This document shows, one piece after another, positions 12,501 to 23,799 of a stretch of 64,000 nucleotides of DNA. The notes beneath the pieces are model-generated. The model was not told the DNA's origin and searched no databases. It was given only the letters and a program-made list of their open reading frames with translations. The first letter of the stretch is position 1; each line of letters starts with the position of its first letter. This DNA is from Panax quinquefolius. Lineage: Eukaryota; Streptophyta; Magnoliopsida; Apiales; Araliaceae. The translations under genes and the position numbers were made by a program. Location: assembly GCA_020205615.1 (NCBI GenBank), contig CM035167.1, positions 34,078,103-34,142,102 on the forward strand, given 5' to 3'.

Positions 12501-12693
12501 ACACTACAGGCCAAAGATATTCATCAGTTGGTCATGTTCATCTAAACACCTGTTCATCTTTGCACTACGGGCCAAAGATATTAATTAGTCGGTCATGCTC
12601 ATCTCAACACCTGTTCATCTTTGCACTATGGGCCAAAGATATTCATCAAGAAATCATTCATCTTTGCACTACAGGTCAAAGATATTCAGTAAT
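12501..12693. repeat. Hairpin-type tandem repeats in L4
   Basis: There are four copies built on ATCTTTGCACTACGGGCCAA and AGATATTCATC. The arms ATCTTTG and CAAAGAT are perfect inverted repeats around a CACTACGGGC loop. Related arrays occur in L7-L10 and L12. Confidence 0.8.
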
Positions 12694-13382
12694 ATCATCA
12701 TTTAGGACTGAGGATGATGAAAAATATTTTAAAGAAAATGAATCCAGTGAAACAAAAGAACAAGTATTAAGGATTCGTACTTTAAATAATCCAAGTTCAA
12801 AAATACTTCATAAATAACCAGATTGGAGTAAAATTTAAGAATGAAGATCAAAACATAGATCCAATCAAAGATAGGAATCATAACAGACAATCTTGGACAT
12901 AGAAAAGAAAATTTAATTTTTCTGTGAATAGTGTCGTATTCGTGAATAGTGCCGTATACATAAATAGTGCCGTATACGTGAATAGTGCCGTATACGTGAA
13001 TAGTAACTCCGACCTCAAAAGATAGAAATTTCACAAAAAAACTTCATCACGCTTCGTGAATAGTACTTGTGAATAGTAACTTGTGAATAGTAACTCATGA
13101 ATAATAACTCGTGAATAGTAACTCCGACATGAAAAAGTTCCAAATTTGATAAAAAAATTCAACCAATATTTTGGCATAATGATATTGAAGAAATAATATC
13201 ACTTTCGAATAAAATAACATCCCTTATCTCAGAAAGAATAGTATTTCTGACTGGAATACTAGATATAGTGCTGAAAGAACTTGCACCGTATAGCAATACT
13301 CACAAATACGCTCGATATTATAGAGAGAAAGAGAGAGAAATATTTAGTTTCTAGTGTGATTTTCAATTCTAACCTAAGCACC

Positions 13383-13392
13383 CTATTTATAG
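13383..13392 (-). promoter_or_regulatory. TATA box of LTR L4
   Basis: CTATAAATAG on the minus strand, within the conserved context CCTATAAATAGGGTGCTTAG shared with L7 and L9. Confidence 0.5.
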
Positions 13393-13426
13393 GAAAATGC
13401 TTAGAACACCAAAGAAAATTTAATAT

Positions 13427-13429
<3 letters not shown>

Positions 13430-13482
<53 letters not shown>
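13430..13482. repeat. (AT)n microsatellite
   Basis: About 26 AT dinucleotides lie inside L4. The orthologous places in L9 (45265-45288) and L10 (52812-52850) have shorter tracts. The IYIYIY ORF across it is an artefact of the repeat. Confidence 0.95.
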
Positions 13483-13487
<5 letters not shown>

Positions 13488-14757
13488 TCCTATGCACACC
13501 AAATCAGATCCAAATATATCACCACCAATAGTCAACTAAATCAAAAAAATGTTTTTCTTAAATAAAATAATTAAAACTTCCAAACATCAATTATTTCGGA
13601 ATTTCGGAACTTCAATAATTCATAATAAATAGCCCTTTTATCAGAAAATTCAAATGTCGCGACTTTTTATAGGAAATTCAATTCTCTACAACTTTGTAGA
13701 AGAAAGTTTTTCTAAATTCCAAACAGAAATTGACCGAAATCCATAAACGGAAGATTTTACAGGCTATAATCAAATTTCAGTCAAGAAATGGACCCACAGA
13801 CATGTTTAACATGTTTTAAACAACTTTTGCAACAAAGATACTCTTCCTCCTCATATACTCATATATCCCACATTCATTGTAAAAATATCACCATTATTAT
13901 ATTATAATAATAAAATATTATTTTATCAGAAAAGATAAAATATTAATTTTTAACAATTGTCACTTTAAAAATTTTCTCCATCTATATCCACATAAAATCA
14001 ATATTTTCCTCATCATATAAATCAATAATTAATTATTCACAAATAATATTACAGAATCACAAGATCTTGCAACCGGTAGTTCCCGAGAAGAGGGGGCTTT
14101 CAATAAATATTTCTCCTTCTTGGCAATATGATTAGGTGACCAAACCTCTCCTTAGACAGAACTTTCTAGACATTGCCAATAATGTTTTCTAATAATATTA
14201 TTCATATAATATGAATTATTGCTCCGATAATGAAAAATACTGTGTAGTGACAATTATTGAAATAACAGTAATATAAAAAATCAACGCAAAGCAATTATTG
14301 AATCAATAAAATAAAATCTTTGAAGTAATTATCGTAACAATTATTGAGTAATGCCTTCTTACGTAAGAATCAATAATTGGTGCAATCGGAAGTAGCTACT
14401 AGTGCAACAACGCGTATTCGTGTTTTTAACCAATGGGTATTCCAACAAGTGTTAAGCAGTAATAACTTCGCCATTATTAATAAACAACTTATACTTGTCG
14501 TTTTCTTCCTCCAATCGCTTTCCATTATGGGGCCCACAAAAGACTGCGTCGTCGTACGAATATTCCTCGACAGCAAGAATATTCCACGACCAAACGAATA
14601 TTCCCCGACAACAATGAATATTTATAACCACCTCCTTATTTAAAATATTTGCGCATTTTACACATAACTAACCACATTAATCAAATCAACCCTTACTATT
14701 TCAAAATGATAAATAGAGGAAATTAAATTTCAATTATTAATAATTTGGGGTCTTACA

Positions 14758-15562
14758 ACTATCCACCAAGTGGGACGCAAACCGGGATAACTCCGCAAAT
14801 TTAGCCTCGTATTGCGACACGGTCATATTGTTTTGTTCCAACTTGATAAACTCCACCTCCTTCATGTGACGAATACTTTCGGGAAAGTATTTGTCGTTGA
14901 ACAGCTCTTAGAACTTCTCCCAAGACATCTTTAGTACGGCAGGTTGAGTACGTTTTACCGATTCCCACCAGTAATCTGCCTCTCCGCGCAAAATAAAGGC
15001 GGTAAAGGGAACCGTTTGCTCCTCGGAGCATCCCAAGACATCAAATATCTTGGTGATCTGCTTTATCCATGCTTCCGCCATAAGTGGTTTTGGCTCTCCC
15101 TTAAACTCCAGGGGTCCCAACTCCTTGAACTGTTTAGCATTGACCGCCCGAGAGTTTCCAGTGTCTCCACCTGCATTTTGGACAGGAACCGCTCTCGTCT
15201 ACTATTGCATGAATTGCATAAAGCCCCTGAACATTTGATCATTCATCATTTGGTCAGTGTTGTTGTTTGCATGAGGATTGTCGCCTTCCTGATGCACATT
15301 ATCCTGATTATTGATTTGTGGTGAATCAATGGTCGTCTGTGCTCCATTGCTATTCTCAACATTCTCAGATGTCATTTTCAGATACTGCCACAAAACAAAG
15401 GTTAATTGACATGTAAAATATTATCCCTAAATTCTGACCGACCAATTAAATACCACAAAAACATAGGTAGGTCATACTAGCGAAGGAATTCCCCGTCTCT
15501 CCCCTCCTAGTACTATTCTCACATCTTTGCCAAGGATGATATCCCTAAGCTTTGATACCAAC
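14758..15562 (-). pseudogene. Gag N-terminal half of the second chromovirus copy, with leader
   Basis: The probable gag ATG is at 15373-15375 on the minus strand (MTSENVENSNGAQ). A low-complexity N-terminus with NNTDQMMN and FMQFMQ follows, then the capsid region at about 14908-15120 with AEAWIKQITKIFDVLGCSEE and RGEADYWWESVKRTQ. This matches the start of retrotransposon gag (PF03732 type). Frameshifts near 14908-14930 and 15130-15200 break it. It continues on the far side of L4 at 11945. A primer binding site at 15549-15560 and the LTR L5 lie upstream, in the expected order. Confidence 0.75.
15549..15560 (-). other. Primer binding site (initiator Met-tRNA)
   Basis: On the minus strand TGGTATCAAAGC is complementary to the 3' end of plant initiator Met-tRNA with one mismatch. 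It lies two bases from the end of LTR L5, the standard place for minus-strand DNA priming. Confidence 0.8.
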
Positions 15563-18187
15563 TGTAACGGCCCCTAAATTAGGTATACATCACCCATCTT
15601 GGGTCGTCAGATACAAGGTACAAAATTCAAATACAACTTACTAATACAATTGTCGTGTACAATACGACAAAACATAACTGTGAGGTTGAATACAATTATT
15701 GTCTACTAGAGATTATACAAACTCAAAAGGAGTCCTCATTACAATTATTAACACACTATTTCACAGAATAGTGAGGACTACTAATGTTATCCTTTGGACC
15801 GTCACTCCGTTCCCCAACTAGTCCCTGCTATGTTCTCATTTCCTGAAGAGAACAGTGAAAGAAAGGGTGAGCTCAACTAGTCCAATAAGAAATATTATGA
15901 CTAAGATAATGTAGAATAAATTATCGTTAGCCTTCAACAGTGTTAAACTGATAAAATATAACAACATCAAGTTTAACTGCAGCAGAATAAGCAATCTATT
16001 AAAAGAGTTAAGTAGAGAATAAAATCTACTATATTTTATGATTTAAAAGGTTTTTCATGACTTTTATCGATGGGACTCAGCTTAATAAATAATTCACATC
16101 ATCGAATCACCCATGCACTACTGACCGAGGATATTCTTTAGTATCACGACTATAAATTATCCATACTACTGACCGAGGACATTCGTGTATTCATTAATGG
16201 TCATGATCATGCCAACAAGCGTCCATCAATGCACTACGGGCCAATGATAACTTTTACCACATCATTTGTAACATTACGGCCATGATTACAAGAATAATCC
16301 ATGGTCATAATCATACCAATTCCATCTATGCACTACTGCCACGAGATGACTTTCAACATAATATAAACATGAGGATGATGACAATGATATAAGAATTCAA
16401 TAAAACAAGTTCAAGAATTAATTTATCCGGGAACTAATAATGTCCAAATTGTCAACATGATCATTGCTTTGTAGAGTAAAATTCAAGAATGATCGAAGAA
16501 TATTTCCATGGAAGATCTTTGGATGAAGCGCAAATATCAAGGATATTCTACTAATTTCATGGAGTATAGAAGTCAAAACTTTAACCAACTAAGTATAATA
16601 AAGAATAGAATAACAAAAGAAATCACCATACATGCAGTACTTCGCATAGACAGGTTATTCCAACTGAATAATAATAACGGAACTAGGTCAGGAAAAATTT
16701 GCACCGACAGGATTTTCCAACAAAATAATAAAGATGGAACCGGTTAAAATGTGTAAAACATATAGACGAGGATGTTCCAAATGAATAATAATAAAGGCGG
16801 AACCAGTCGATGTAAAACACATGCATGACGAGGATGTTCCAACAGAATAATAGAAGAATGTCACCAAGTATAGGGTATTCCATTATCGAGTTATTCAACA
16901 GAATAATAAGGAATGGAATAAGAGAAGTTCTCTTCATGAATAGAAAAGACTAATATCCCTTACCGTTTAAAGAAGAACTGAAATAAAGAAGTAGTTAAGT
17001 AGCAGAATACTTTTCTTCTTTCTCTCTATAGTTTCTCTCTCTAGAGTTTCAATGAATTCGTAAAAAAATAATGAAGGAATGAACTTCTATTTATAAAAGA
17101 ATGAAATGCATAGTAACTAATTCATGAACAATCGAGATTGATTTACTTTAATCGGACGGTACATACTTAAAGCAAAATCTTTTAAATAAAATATAATATA
17201 TTATATATATAATCCATAATAATACTCCTTCCGTTCATTTATTTCAACTTACCTATATATATATATAATATTTATAATAATGCACCTTCCACCCACTTTT
17301 TTCAAACTTATCTATATATAATATCTATAATAAAACTCCTTCCGTCCATTTTAATTCCCCCCCCCCCACACCCACCTTCAACTAACAACATATATATATA
17401 TATAAACAAAAATAAGATAACTTCTACCTACAATTTTAAAAATGGAAAGTGGGGGGTCCAAATAATAAGCAAAATTTACATCAAATACTTCATAAAATCC
17501 CCTAAATATTTTTTAGAACATTTATCATCATTATTATAATTCACAATATTAATCGACCAGGTCGTTCCTAGGAAAGAGGGGGCTTTCCAATAAGGATTTC
17601 TCCCTATTGGCGCGCAATTAGGTGACCAAACCTCTCCTTGGCAGAACTTCTAGACATCGTTAATATTGCAATTTATAATATTAATAAATCTGTCATTTCA
17701 ATTATTGATTTAATAATATATAAAATATCGACAATAATTGAATCAAATAACGTGAGATATTATGCAACAATCACTGAGGCAATAATTGAGTATAGCTGAG
17801 TGACTTCTCACGTAAGCATCAATAATCAATACTGAGTGCTTCTTATGCAATCACGCGTATTCATTGTACTTTACTACTAAGGGTAGTTCAGCGGTTTTAA
17901 GCGTAACACATCCGCATAGTTATTTTCATAAAGTAGTTTTTTGTCGTTTTCTCGATCAAACAATAATTCCGATTTAATGGGGTCCACTAATGATTGTGTT
18001 GTCGTACAAATATTCCCTGACAAAAGAATATTCCCCGACCAAACGAATATTTTATAACAACTTGCTTACTTTGCTAAATTTATAAATATTACCCACAACT
18101 ATAACATTATATCAAATTTACTCCATAATATTCAAAAATAATATTTATAGAAAATTCATCTTTATTTATAAAAGTTGGGGTCTTACA
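15563..18187 (-). mobile_element. L5: 5' LTR of the second chromovirus copy
   Basis: The + strand starts TGTAACGGCCCCTAAATTAG and ends GGGGTCTTACA at 18187, next to a primer binding site and gag, so it is a 5' LTR. It has a TATA-like sequence at about 17087-17095 on the minus strand. About 400 bases at 17110-17530 are not shared with L4 or L9 and include an 11-C run at 17357-17367 and two direct copies of ACTCCTTCCGT (17224, 17335) like Stowaway termini. Beyond 18187 the sequence goes straight into the middle of another gag, so this is the outer edge of the element. Confidence 0.85.
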
Positions 18188-19160
18188 ACTTATACCACTG
18201 GTATTTTCATGATGCCTGCTGCTTTCTCTAGGTTGTGTTGACTCGTTATCGCGTTCCAATAACTGAGCCCTATTTACAACATCTGAGTACAAACACAGTT
18301 TATGTGAAATAAGATATTGACGTATCTCCGGTTTCAAACCTCTTAAAAACATTCATGTCATTCGCTCCTCATTATCAACCAAATGGGATGCAAACCAGGA
18401 TAACTCCGCAAATTTAGCCTCATATTGCGACACGGTCATATTATTTTGTTCCAATTTGATAAACTCCACTTCTTTCATGTGACGAATACTCTCGGGAAAG
18501 TACTTGTCGTTGAATAGCTCTTGGAACTTCTCCCAAGACATCTTAAGTGCGTCAGGCTAGGTATGTTTTATAGATTCCCACCAGTAATCTGTCTCTTCAC
18601 GCAACATGAAGGTGGCGAAGGGAACCTTTTGCTCCTCGGAGCATCCCAATACATCAAATATCTTGGTGATCTGCTTTATCCATGCTTCCGCCTTAAGTGG
18701 TTTTGGCTCTCCATTAAACTCTGGTGGTCCTAGCTCCTTGAAGCATTTAGCGGTGGACCGTCAAGAGTTTCCGGTGTTTCCACCTACATTTTGGACGAGA
18801 GCCGCTCTGCTTTGATGTTGCATGAATTGCATAAAGCCTCCGAACAATCCATCATTCATCATTTGGTCGGTGTTGTTGTTTGCATGATGATTATCGCCTT
18901 CACGATGCACATTCTCACGATTATTGATATGTGGAGACTCAACGGTCTCTTGTGCTCCATTGCTATTCTCAACATTCTCGGATGTCATTTTCAGATACTG
19001 CCACAAAAAAAGGTTAATTAACATATAACATATTATCCCTATACTTTAACCGACCAATTGAATACAAAATAAACTTAAGTAGGTCATACTAGCGAAAGAA
19101 TTCTCCGTCTCTCCCCTCCTAGTTTTAGTCTCACATCTTAGCCAGGGATCATATCCCTAA
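18188..19160 (-). pseudogene. Gag N-terminal part of a third chromovirus copy
   Basis: The minus strand reads from a gag ATG at about 18986-18988 (MTSENVENSNGAQETVESP) through NNTDQMMNDGLFGGFMQFMQ. The capsid domain follows at 18207-18541: MSWEKFQELFNDKYFPESIR, KLEQNNMTVSQYEAKFAEL, then MFLRGLKPEIRQYLISHKLC and DVVNRAQLLERDNESTQ. A TGA near 18353 splits the capsid, and there are frameshifts at about 18545-18760. It ends abruptly at L5. The flank ACTTA should have been duplicated on the far side of the inserted element, but that side is truncated. L6 and a primer binding site lie upstream, so this is the gag start of the copy that L5's element entered. Confidence 0.8.
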
Positions 19161-19172
19161 GCTTTGATACCA
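19161..19172 (-). other. Primer binding site (initiator Met-tRNA)
   Basis: TGGTATCAAAGC on the minus strand, two bases from the edge of LTR L6 and upstream of gag. Confidence 0.8.
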
Positions 19173-19174
19173 AC

Positions 19175-21644
19175 TGTGACGCCCCCAAAATAGGTATACA
19201 TAACCTATTCTGAGTCACCAAATACATGGTACAGAATACAAATATAATCTTTAATATACAACAAGAGAGCTGTGAGTTTTAATACAAATACTATCTTCTA
19301 GACAATATCCACTCTAAAAATAAGTCCTCATTACATTTATTGTCACACTATTTAACAGAATAGTGAGGACTACTAGCTAATACTATCATCCGGACCATCA
19401 CTAGTTCCCCAGGCTAAATCATTTACATTCTCATTTCTGAAGAGAACAATGAAAGAAAGGGTGAGCTCAACTAGCCCAAGAAGAAATATTATGACTAAGA
19501 TAATGCAGAATAAATTATCATTAGCCTTCAATGAGTGTTAAAGCGATAAAATATAATAAACATCAAGTTTAACTGCAGCGGAACAAGCAATCCATTAGAA
19601 GAGTCAAGTAGACAATAAAATCTACTATCTTCTATGATTTAAAAGGTTTTTCATGACTTTTATCACTGAGACTCAGCTTAATAAATAATTCACATCATTG
19701 AATCACCCTTGCACTACGGCCAAGGATATTCTTTAGTATCACGACCACAATTATCCATGCACTACGGGCCAAGAATATTTGTGTATTCATTAATGGTCAT
19801 GATCATGCCAACAACTGTCCATCAATGCACTACGGGCCAATGAGGACTTTTACCACATCATTTGTAACATTACGGTCATAATTACACCGAATAATCCCTG
19901 GTCATAATCATAACAAGTCCATCTATGTACTACAGTCCACATATGAATTTCAAAAAAATATAAACATGAGGATGATGACAATGATATAAGAATTCAATAA
20001 AACAAGTTCGAGAATTAATTTATCCTGGAACTAATAATGTCCAAATTGTCAACATGATACTGCTTTGTAGAGTAAAATTCAAGAATGCTCAAAAGAATAT
20101 TTCTATGAAAAGATCTTTGGATGAAGCGCAAATATCAAGGATAGTCCACTAATTTCGTGGAGTATAGAAGTCAAAAGCTGTAACCAACCGGTAGTATAAT
20201 AAAGAATGGAATAACAAAAGAAATCACCGTGCATGCGGTACTTAGCATAGCGAGTTATTCAACATAATACTAAATAACGGAACCGGTCGGTGAAATTACA
20301 TGCCAAGCGAGGATGTTCCAACAGAATAATAAAGAATGGAATAACAATGAAATCACCATGTATGCGGTACTTCACATAGAGGCAGGTTATTCCAATGAGA
20401 ATACTAATAAGGACGGAATCAGTCAGGCGTAAAATGCATGATGAGAATATTCCAACGAGAATAATAATAAAGAGGCGGAACCGGTCCAGCGTAAAATGCA
20501 TGACAGGATATTCAAAGAATAATAAAGATGAAATTAGGTCGAGTAAAAGCGCTATGCAGATGAGGATATTCCAGAATAATAAAAGGCGGAATAATAGAAG
20601 AATGTCACCAAGTATAGGGTAGCGCGTATATCTGAGTTATTCAAGAGAATAATAAAGAATGGAATAACATAAGTTTCTCGTCATGAATACAAAAGAATAA
20701 CACCCTTACGAGTACAACAAATAATATTTCCTACCTTAAGAAGAAAGTCTTTGGATATATAAGTAGTGAAGTAGCATAATGCTTTCTTCTTTCTCTCTAT
20801 AGTTTATCTCTCTAGAGTTTCAGTGAATTCGTAAGAAAATAATGAAGGAATGAGCTTCTATTTATAGAAAAATGGTCTGCATAGTAACTAACTCATGAAC
20901 AGTCCAGATTGATTTACTTTAATCTAACGGTCCATATTTAAAGAAAATCTTTTAAATAAAATATAATATATTCTATTTATAATCTAATAAAACGAATAAC
21001 ATTATAAAAGATTTTACTATGCAAACACTATGCATAATAAAATATAAAATATTCTAATTATTATCTAATAAAGCAGATAACTTTATAAAAGTATTACATT
21101 TTATATAAAAAGATTTTACTATGCAAAATACTATGCGAACATTTATGCAACACTATGCATAATAGAATATAATATATTCTATTTATAGAATAACTTTATA
21201 AAAGTATTCTATTTTATATAAAAAGATTTTCTATATTATTACATTAATAATACCAACAAAACTGAGTGACTTATCACGTAAGCATCAATAATTAATATCG
21301 GTGTGCTCTTATGCAACCACGGCGTATTCTTTGTACTTTTAACACTAGGTGTTTCAACAGTTAACGGTAAAACTTCCGTCGTTATTTTCATAAAGTATTT
21401 TTTTCATTTTCTCAATCCGACAATAATTCTGTTGTGGGGTCCACCAATGATTGTTCCGTTGTACGAATATTTCGTATTAAAATGAATATTCCCCGACCAA
21501 TCGAATATTATATAACAACTTGCGTACTTTGCAAAATTTATAAATATTACCCACAACTATAACATTATATCAATTTCACTCCATAAAATTCAAAAATAAT
21601 ATTTATAGAAAATTCATCTTTATTCAAAAAGTTGGGGTTTAATA
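19175..21644 (-). mobile_element. L6: 5' LTR of the third chromovirus copy
   Basis: The + strand starts TGTGACGCCCCCAAAATAGG. The expected end GGGGTCTTACA is diverged to GGGGTTTAATA at about 21644, so the right edge is approximate. It holds a ~57-bp tandem array at about 20230-20670 like that of L2 and a minus-strand TATA box at 20858-20867. It shares its subfamily features with L1, L2 and L5. No target duplication can be matched. Confidence 0.8.
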
Positions 21645-22030
21645 ATTTGAGCACATGAGCGCTTGGCATACCGGCCCATGAATTTTTTTTAAAAAAAATA
21701 AAATAAAATGTTACTATTTGTGGGTTGTGAGGCTTGAACACAAGACTTATAAGTAAACAGCAACTATGTATTTCTATCTATTTACCCCACCTCTTGCACA
21801 ATAATTCGAGTAACGGTGTGCACATATACAATTCTAAAACAACATATATTAAGAGAGGACGGAGGAAGTAGTATATATTTGTGGAAAAGTAAGTAAAATG
21901 AAATGAAAAACAAGTGCTTTATGGACTCATGTTTTCTTGAAAAAGAAAAACATTAAATCTTTGGCAAGAAGCATGGGGAAAAAATTCAAAACTATAGATT
22001 TTTGGCAAGCGTAAAAATATACAGAATGAT
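21645..22030. other. Non-coding flank with SINE- and Stowaway-like traces
   Basis: No gene is seen. The minus strand at about 21725-21760 contains TTGTGTTCAAGCCTCACAAC, which resembles a tRNA B-box. GAGGACGGAGGAAGTA at 21854-21869 resembles the terminal repeat of Stowaway MITEs. Both are single-ended traces. Confidence 0.3.
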
Positions 22031-22600
22031 TTAACAAAAAAAATTGCAACTATATAAATCTATCAGAGCTGTACAATGGTCTAAACATGGTAAAATGTCA
22101 AAATCTTGAAGCATACTAGAGAAAACTTGCTCCCCCTCATCAACCTTTTTGGCAAGACTGTAAGCAAAAATAATACTCACAAATGTACCTCTGTTTGGTT
22201 TCATTCCCTCTTCTCTCATCTGACCAAAGAGATCAAGGCGACACCGGGATAACCATATAAAGCAGAACCCGAGGATATCGCGTGTTCGATTAATAATATC
22301 TTTGGGTGGCATCCCATCAAATATTGCTTTGCATCATACAATAAATTTCAAGACTTGACATAAGTGTCTATAAAGCGAGTTTGCAACAACCAAGCTCAAA
22401 CTCTAAGTTTTCATGCATAATACACAACCATGAATCTCTTTCACTTTTTTAGTGAAAATACATTTGCAAAAGTAGGTAAAATGCTCAAAGCAGTGGAATC
22501 GAGTTTGGATTACAACACAAAAGGATTGCATCTGGCGAAATATACCTAGTGCCTTGTTCTTGTGCCTTGTTCTTTCTTTTCCCGACTTTTCAAGCATACG
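22031..22600 (-). pseudogene. Pentatricopeptide repeat (PPR) protein pseudogene
   Basis: At 22031-22312 the minus strand reads DLFGQMREEGMKPNRGTFVS, then an AYSLAKKVDEGEQVFSSM stretch, then LPCLDHCTALIDLYS. These are successive PPR motifs of the plant PLS type (LF-M--G--PN--TF, then EG--F-SM, then H---LIDLY). At 22403-22597 another repeat reads KALGIFRQMQ and then KKVKEIHGCVLCMK. Between them, TRFIDTYVKS and NLLYDAK appear in other frames. Intact PPR proteins are long and usually intronless organelle RNA-binding proteins. Here only about 190 codons remain, with several frameshifts, so this is a degraded fragment. It marks the island as former genic DNA. Confidence 0.7.
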
Positions 22601-23050
22601 AGTCTCTGCTATCCCTTAAGGCTAGATGAGAACCACAGAGAAAATATAAGCGAGGGCCAATTGAAAACAATCGGCACCAAATGGGAACTAAAATTTTAGC
22701 TTTAACAATCGACAATGTAAACATTAGCTTAATTGTATTCATTATTCATTACAAAATGCTTGAGACTGCGACTCTTGAAAATCCACGAGGAAAGAAAGGT
22801 AACCAATGCAAACAACATTACATTCAATAAGAACTAAGTTATTCATTATCATGTCTAACATGATACACTCTAATTGCAGAACATCAAATTACAGATACAA
22901 GAAGAATAATAACTCTCCGAATTTGCAAGATATGATTCCTTTTGGTATCACGAAAAGGACCATCTAATTGCAATACTCGGGTCTCGAACATCTAGTGAAC
23001 TAGGGAAGAAAATCACGGAAACACAAAGCATAACAAAATGTGCCACCTCC
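22601..23050. other. Intergenic, nothing recognised
   Basis: No convincing ORF, repeat or RNA gene is visible in this stretch between the PPR fragment and the next ORF. Confidence 0.5.
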
Positions 23051-23299
23051 TTACTTAGGAAGACCGGTCGCCGGGGTTGAGGAGGGCTCGACTATCAGTA
23101 GCAATACCGAACCTCGCTTGGGTCTTGTGTGGATAAAATAACTAACGTCTCCATTACTTTTTTCGGGTGGAATGTTATCTTTAATCTCGGGGAGGTGGTG
23201 GCGGAGGCTTCGACATCCTTCATGTCTTGGACCCCAACATCTTGTATAGAAAATTTTTCCGCTTCTCAATCGAAACCGGTTCGATCTAACAAGCGACAA
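23051..23299 (-). CDS. Unassigned ORF, possible exon or remnant
   Basis: An open frame of 82 codons reads RSNRFRLRSGKIFYTRCW near the start, RPKRGSVLLLIVEPSSTPA near the end, and stops at GLPK. Base composition is clearly richer in G and C than the surroundings, as in coding DNA. I do not recognise a domain. The opposite strand is also open (23129-23371), so strand and reality are uncertain. It lies between the PPR and SDR pseudogenes on the same strand and may be a leftover of a third gene. Confidence 0.25.
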   Translation of the reverse strand: MSLVRSNRFRLRSGKIFYTRCWGPRHEGCRSLRHHLPEIKDNIPPEKSNGDVSYFIHTRPKRGSVLLLIVEPSSTPATGLPK

Positions 23300-23403
23300 T
23301 ATCTCAATCCAAGCAACTCCTTTACTTCACAAAAAATCAATACAACTACAATTAACTCCTCTTTAAACTAAAAAACATGACAAATAAAAAATACAAATAC
23401 AAA

Positions 23404-23580
23404 TACATTAAAAATTAGATCCAAAAGAGACTTGAGCCGATCGGTGTATGAAGCGTCAAGAATTACCTTGCAACCGACTGGCAAGGGTGATCAGAAATCA
23501 GTAGATCCCGATGATGCTCCGGTGATCAGAACCACCTTCTCCTCTAGATCGCACCATGGCTCTAGCTTGGTCGACACTTT
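23404..23580 (-). pseudogene. Short-chain dehydrogenase/reductase fragment
   Basis: In one minus-strand frame the sequence reads EPWCDLEEKVVLITGASSG, then STDF, a TGA stop, a short stretch, GCKVI and TDRLKSLLDLI. This is the N-terminus of a plant classical SDR of the kind that begins LEPWCDL-DKVVL-TGASSGIGR and binds NAD(P) through the TGASSGIG loop. The third glycine of the loop is lost (IGR replaced by ST), one codon is missing on each side of the stop, and the Rossmann fold stops after the second strand. No further SDR sequence is visible downstream. It is a dead first-exon fragment; family assignment is from motif recognition only. Confidence 0.65.
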
Positions 23581-23799
23581 CTCCCTCCTCCTACACGTTC
23601 TCCTCCGTCCGCCGCTCCATCATTGCAGCAAAGGAACTAATTTTGAATCAATCACTAAACGCCTCTTCAATTATAGGTTTCTAAAGTTAGATCCTAATTT
23701 TTTTGTGGACTGGTTGGGTTGGAGACAAAAATACATTAGGAGAAAGAATGGGAAAAGGTTGGATCCGGAATATTTTTTCTAACTAAATTATATTCAATT

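Larger units (their letters stand above)
11946..14757 (-). mobile_element. L4: solo LTR inserted in gag
   Basis: The + strand starts TGTGACGCCCCCAAAATAGG and ends GGGGTCTTACA at 14757 with no internal domain. Flanks are ATTAT (11941-11945) and ACTAT (14758-14762), a 5-bp target duplication with one difference, and gag reads from one flank to the other. Internal landmarks are hairpin repeats at 12501-12693, GTGAATAGTGCCGTATAC repeats at 12920-13010, a 14-bp GTGAATAGTAACTC array at 13040-13130, a minus-strand TATA box at 13383-13392 and an (AT)n tract at 13430-13482. Confidence 0.9.

Noticed and set aside
13281..13565. 94-codon ORF with a long IYIYIY run
   Set aside because: The run is a translation of the (AT)n microsatellite inside L4.
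14944..15324. 126-codon plus-strand ORF
   Set aside because: Antisense to the gag N-terminal region; a shadow.
23432..23782. 116-codon plus-strand ORF
   Set aside because: It overlaps the minus-strand SDR fragment, whose motif is clear; the plus frame is a shadow.
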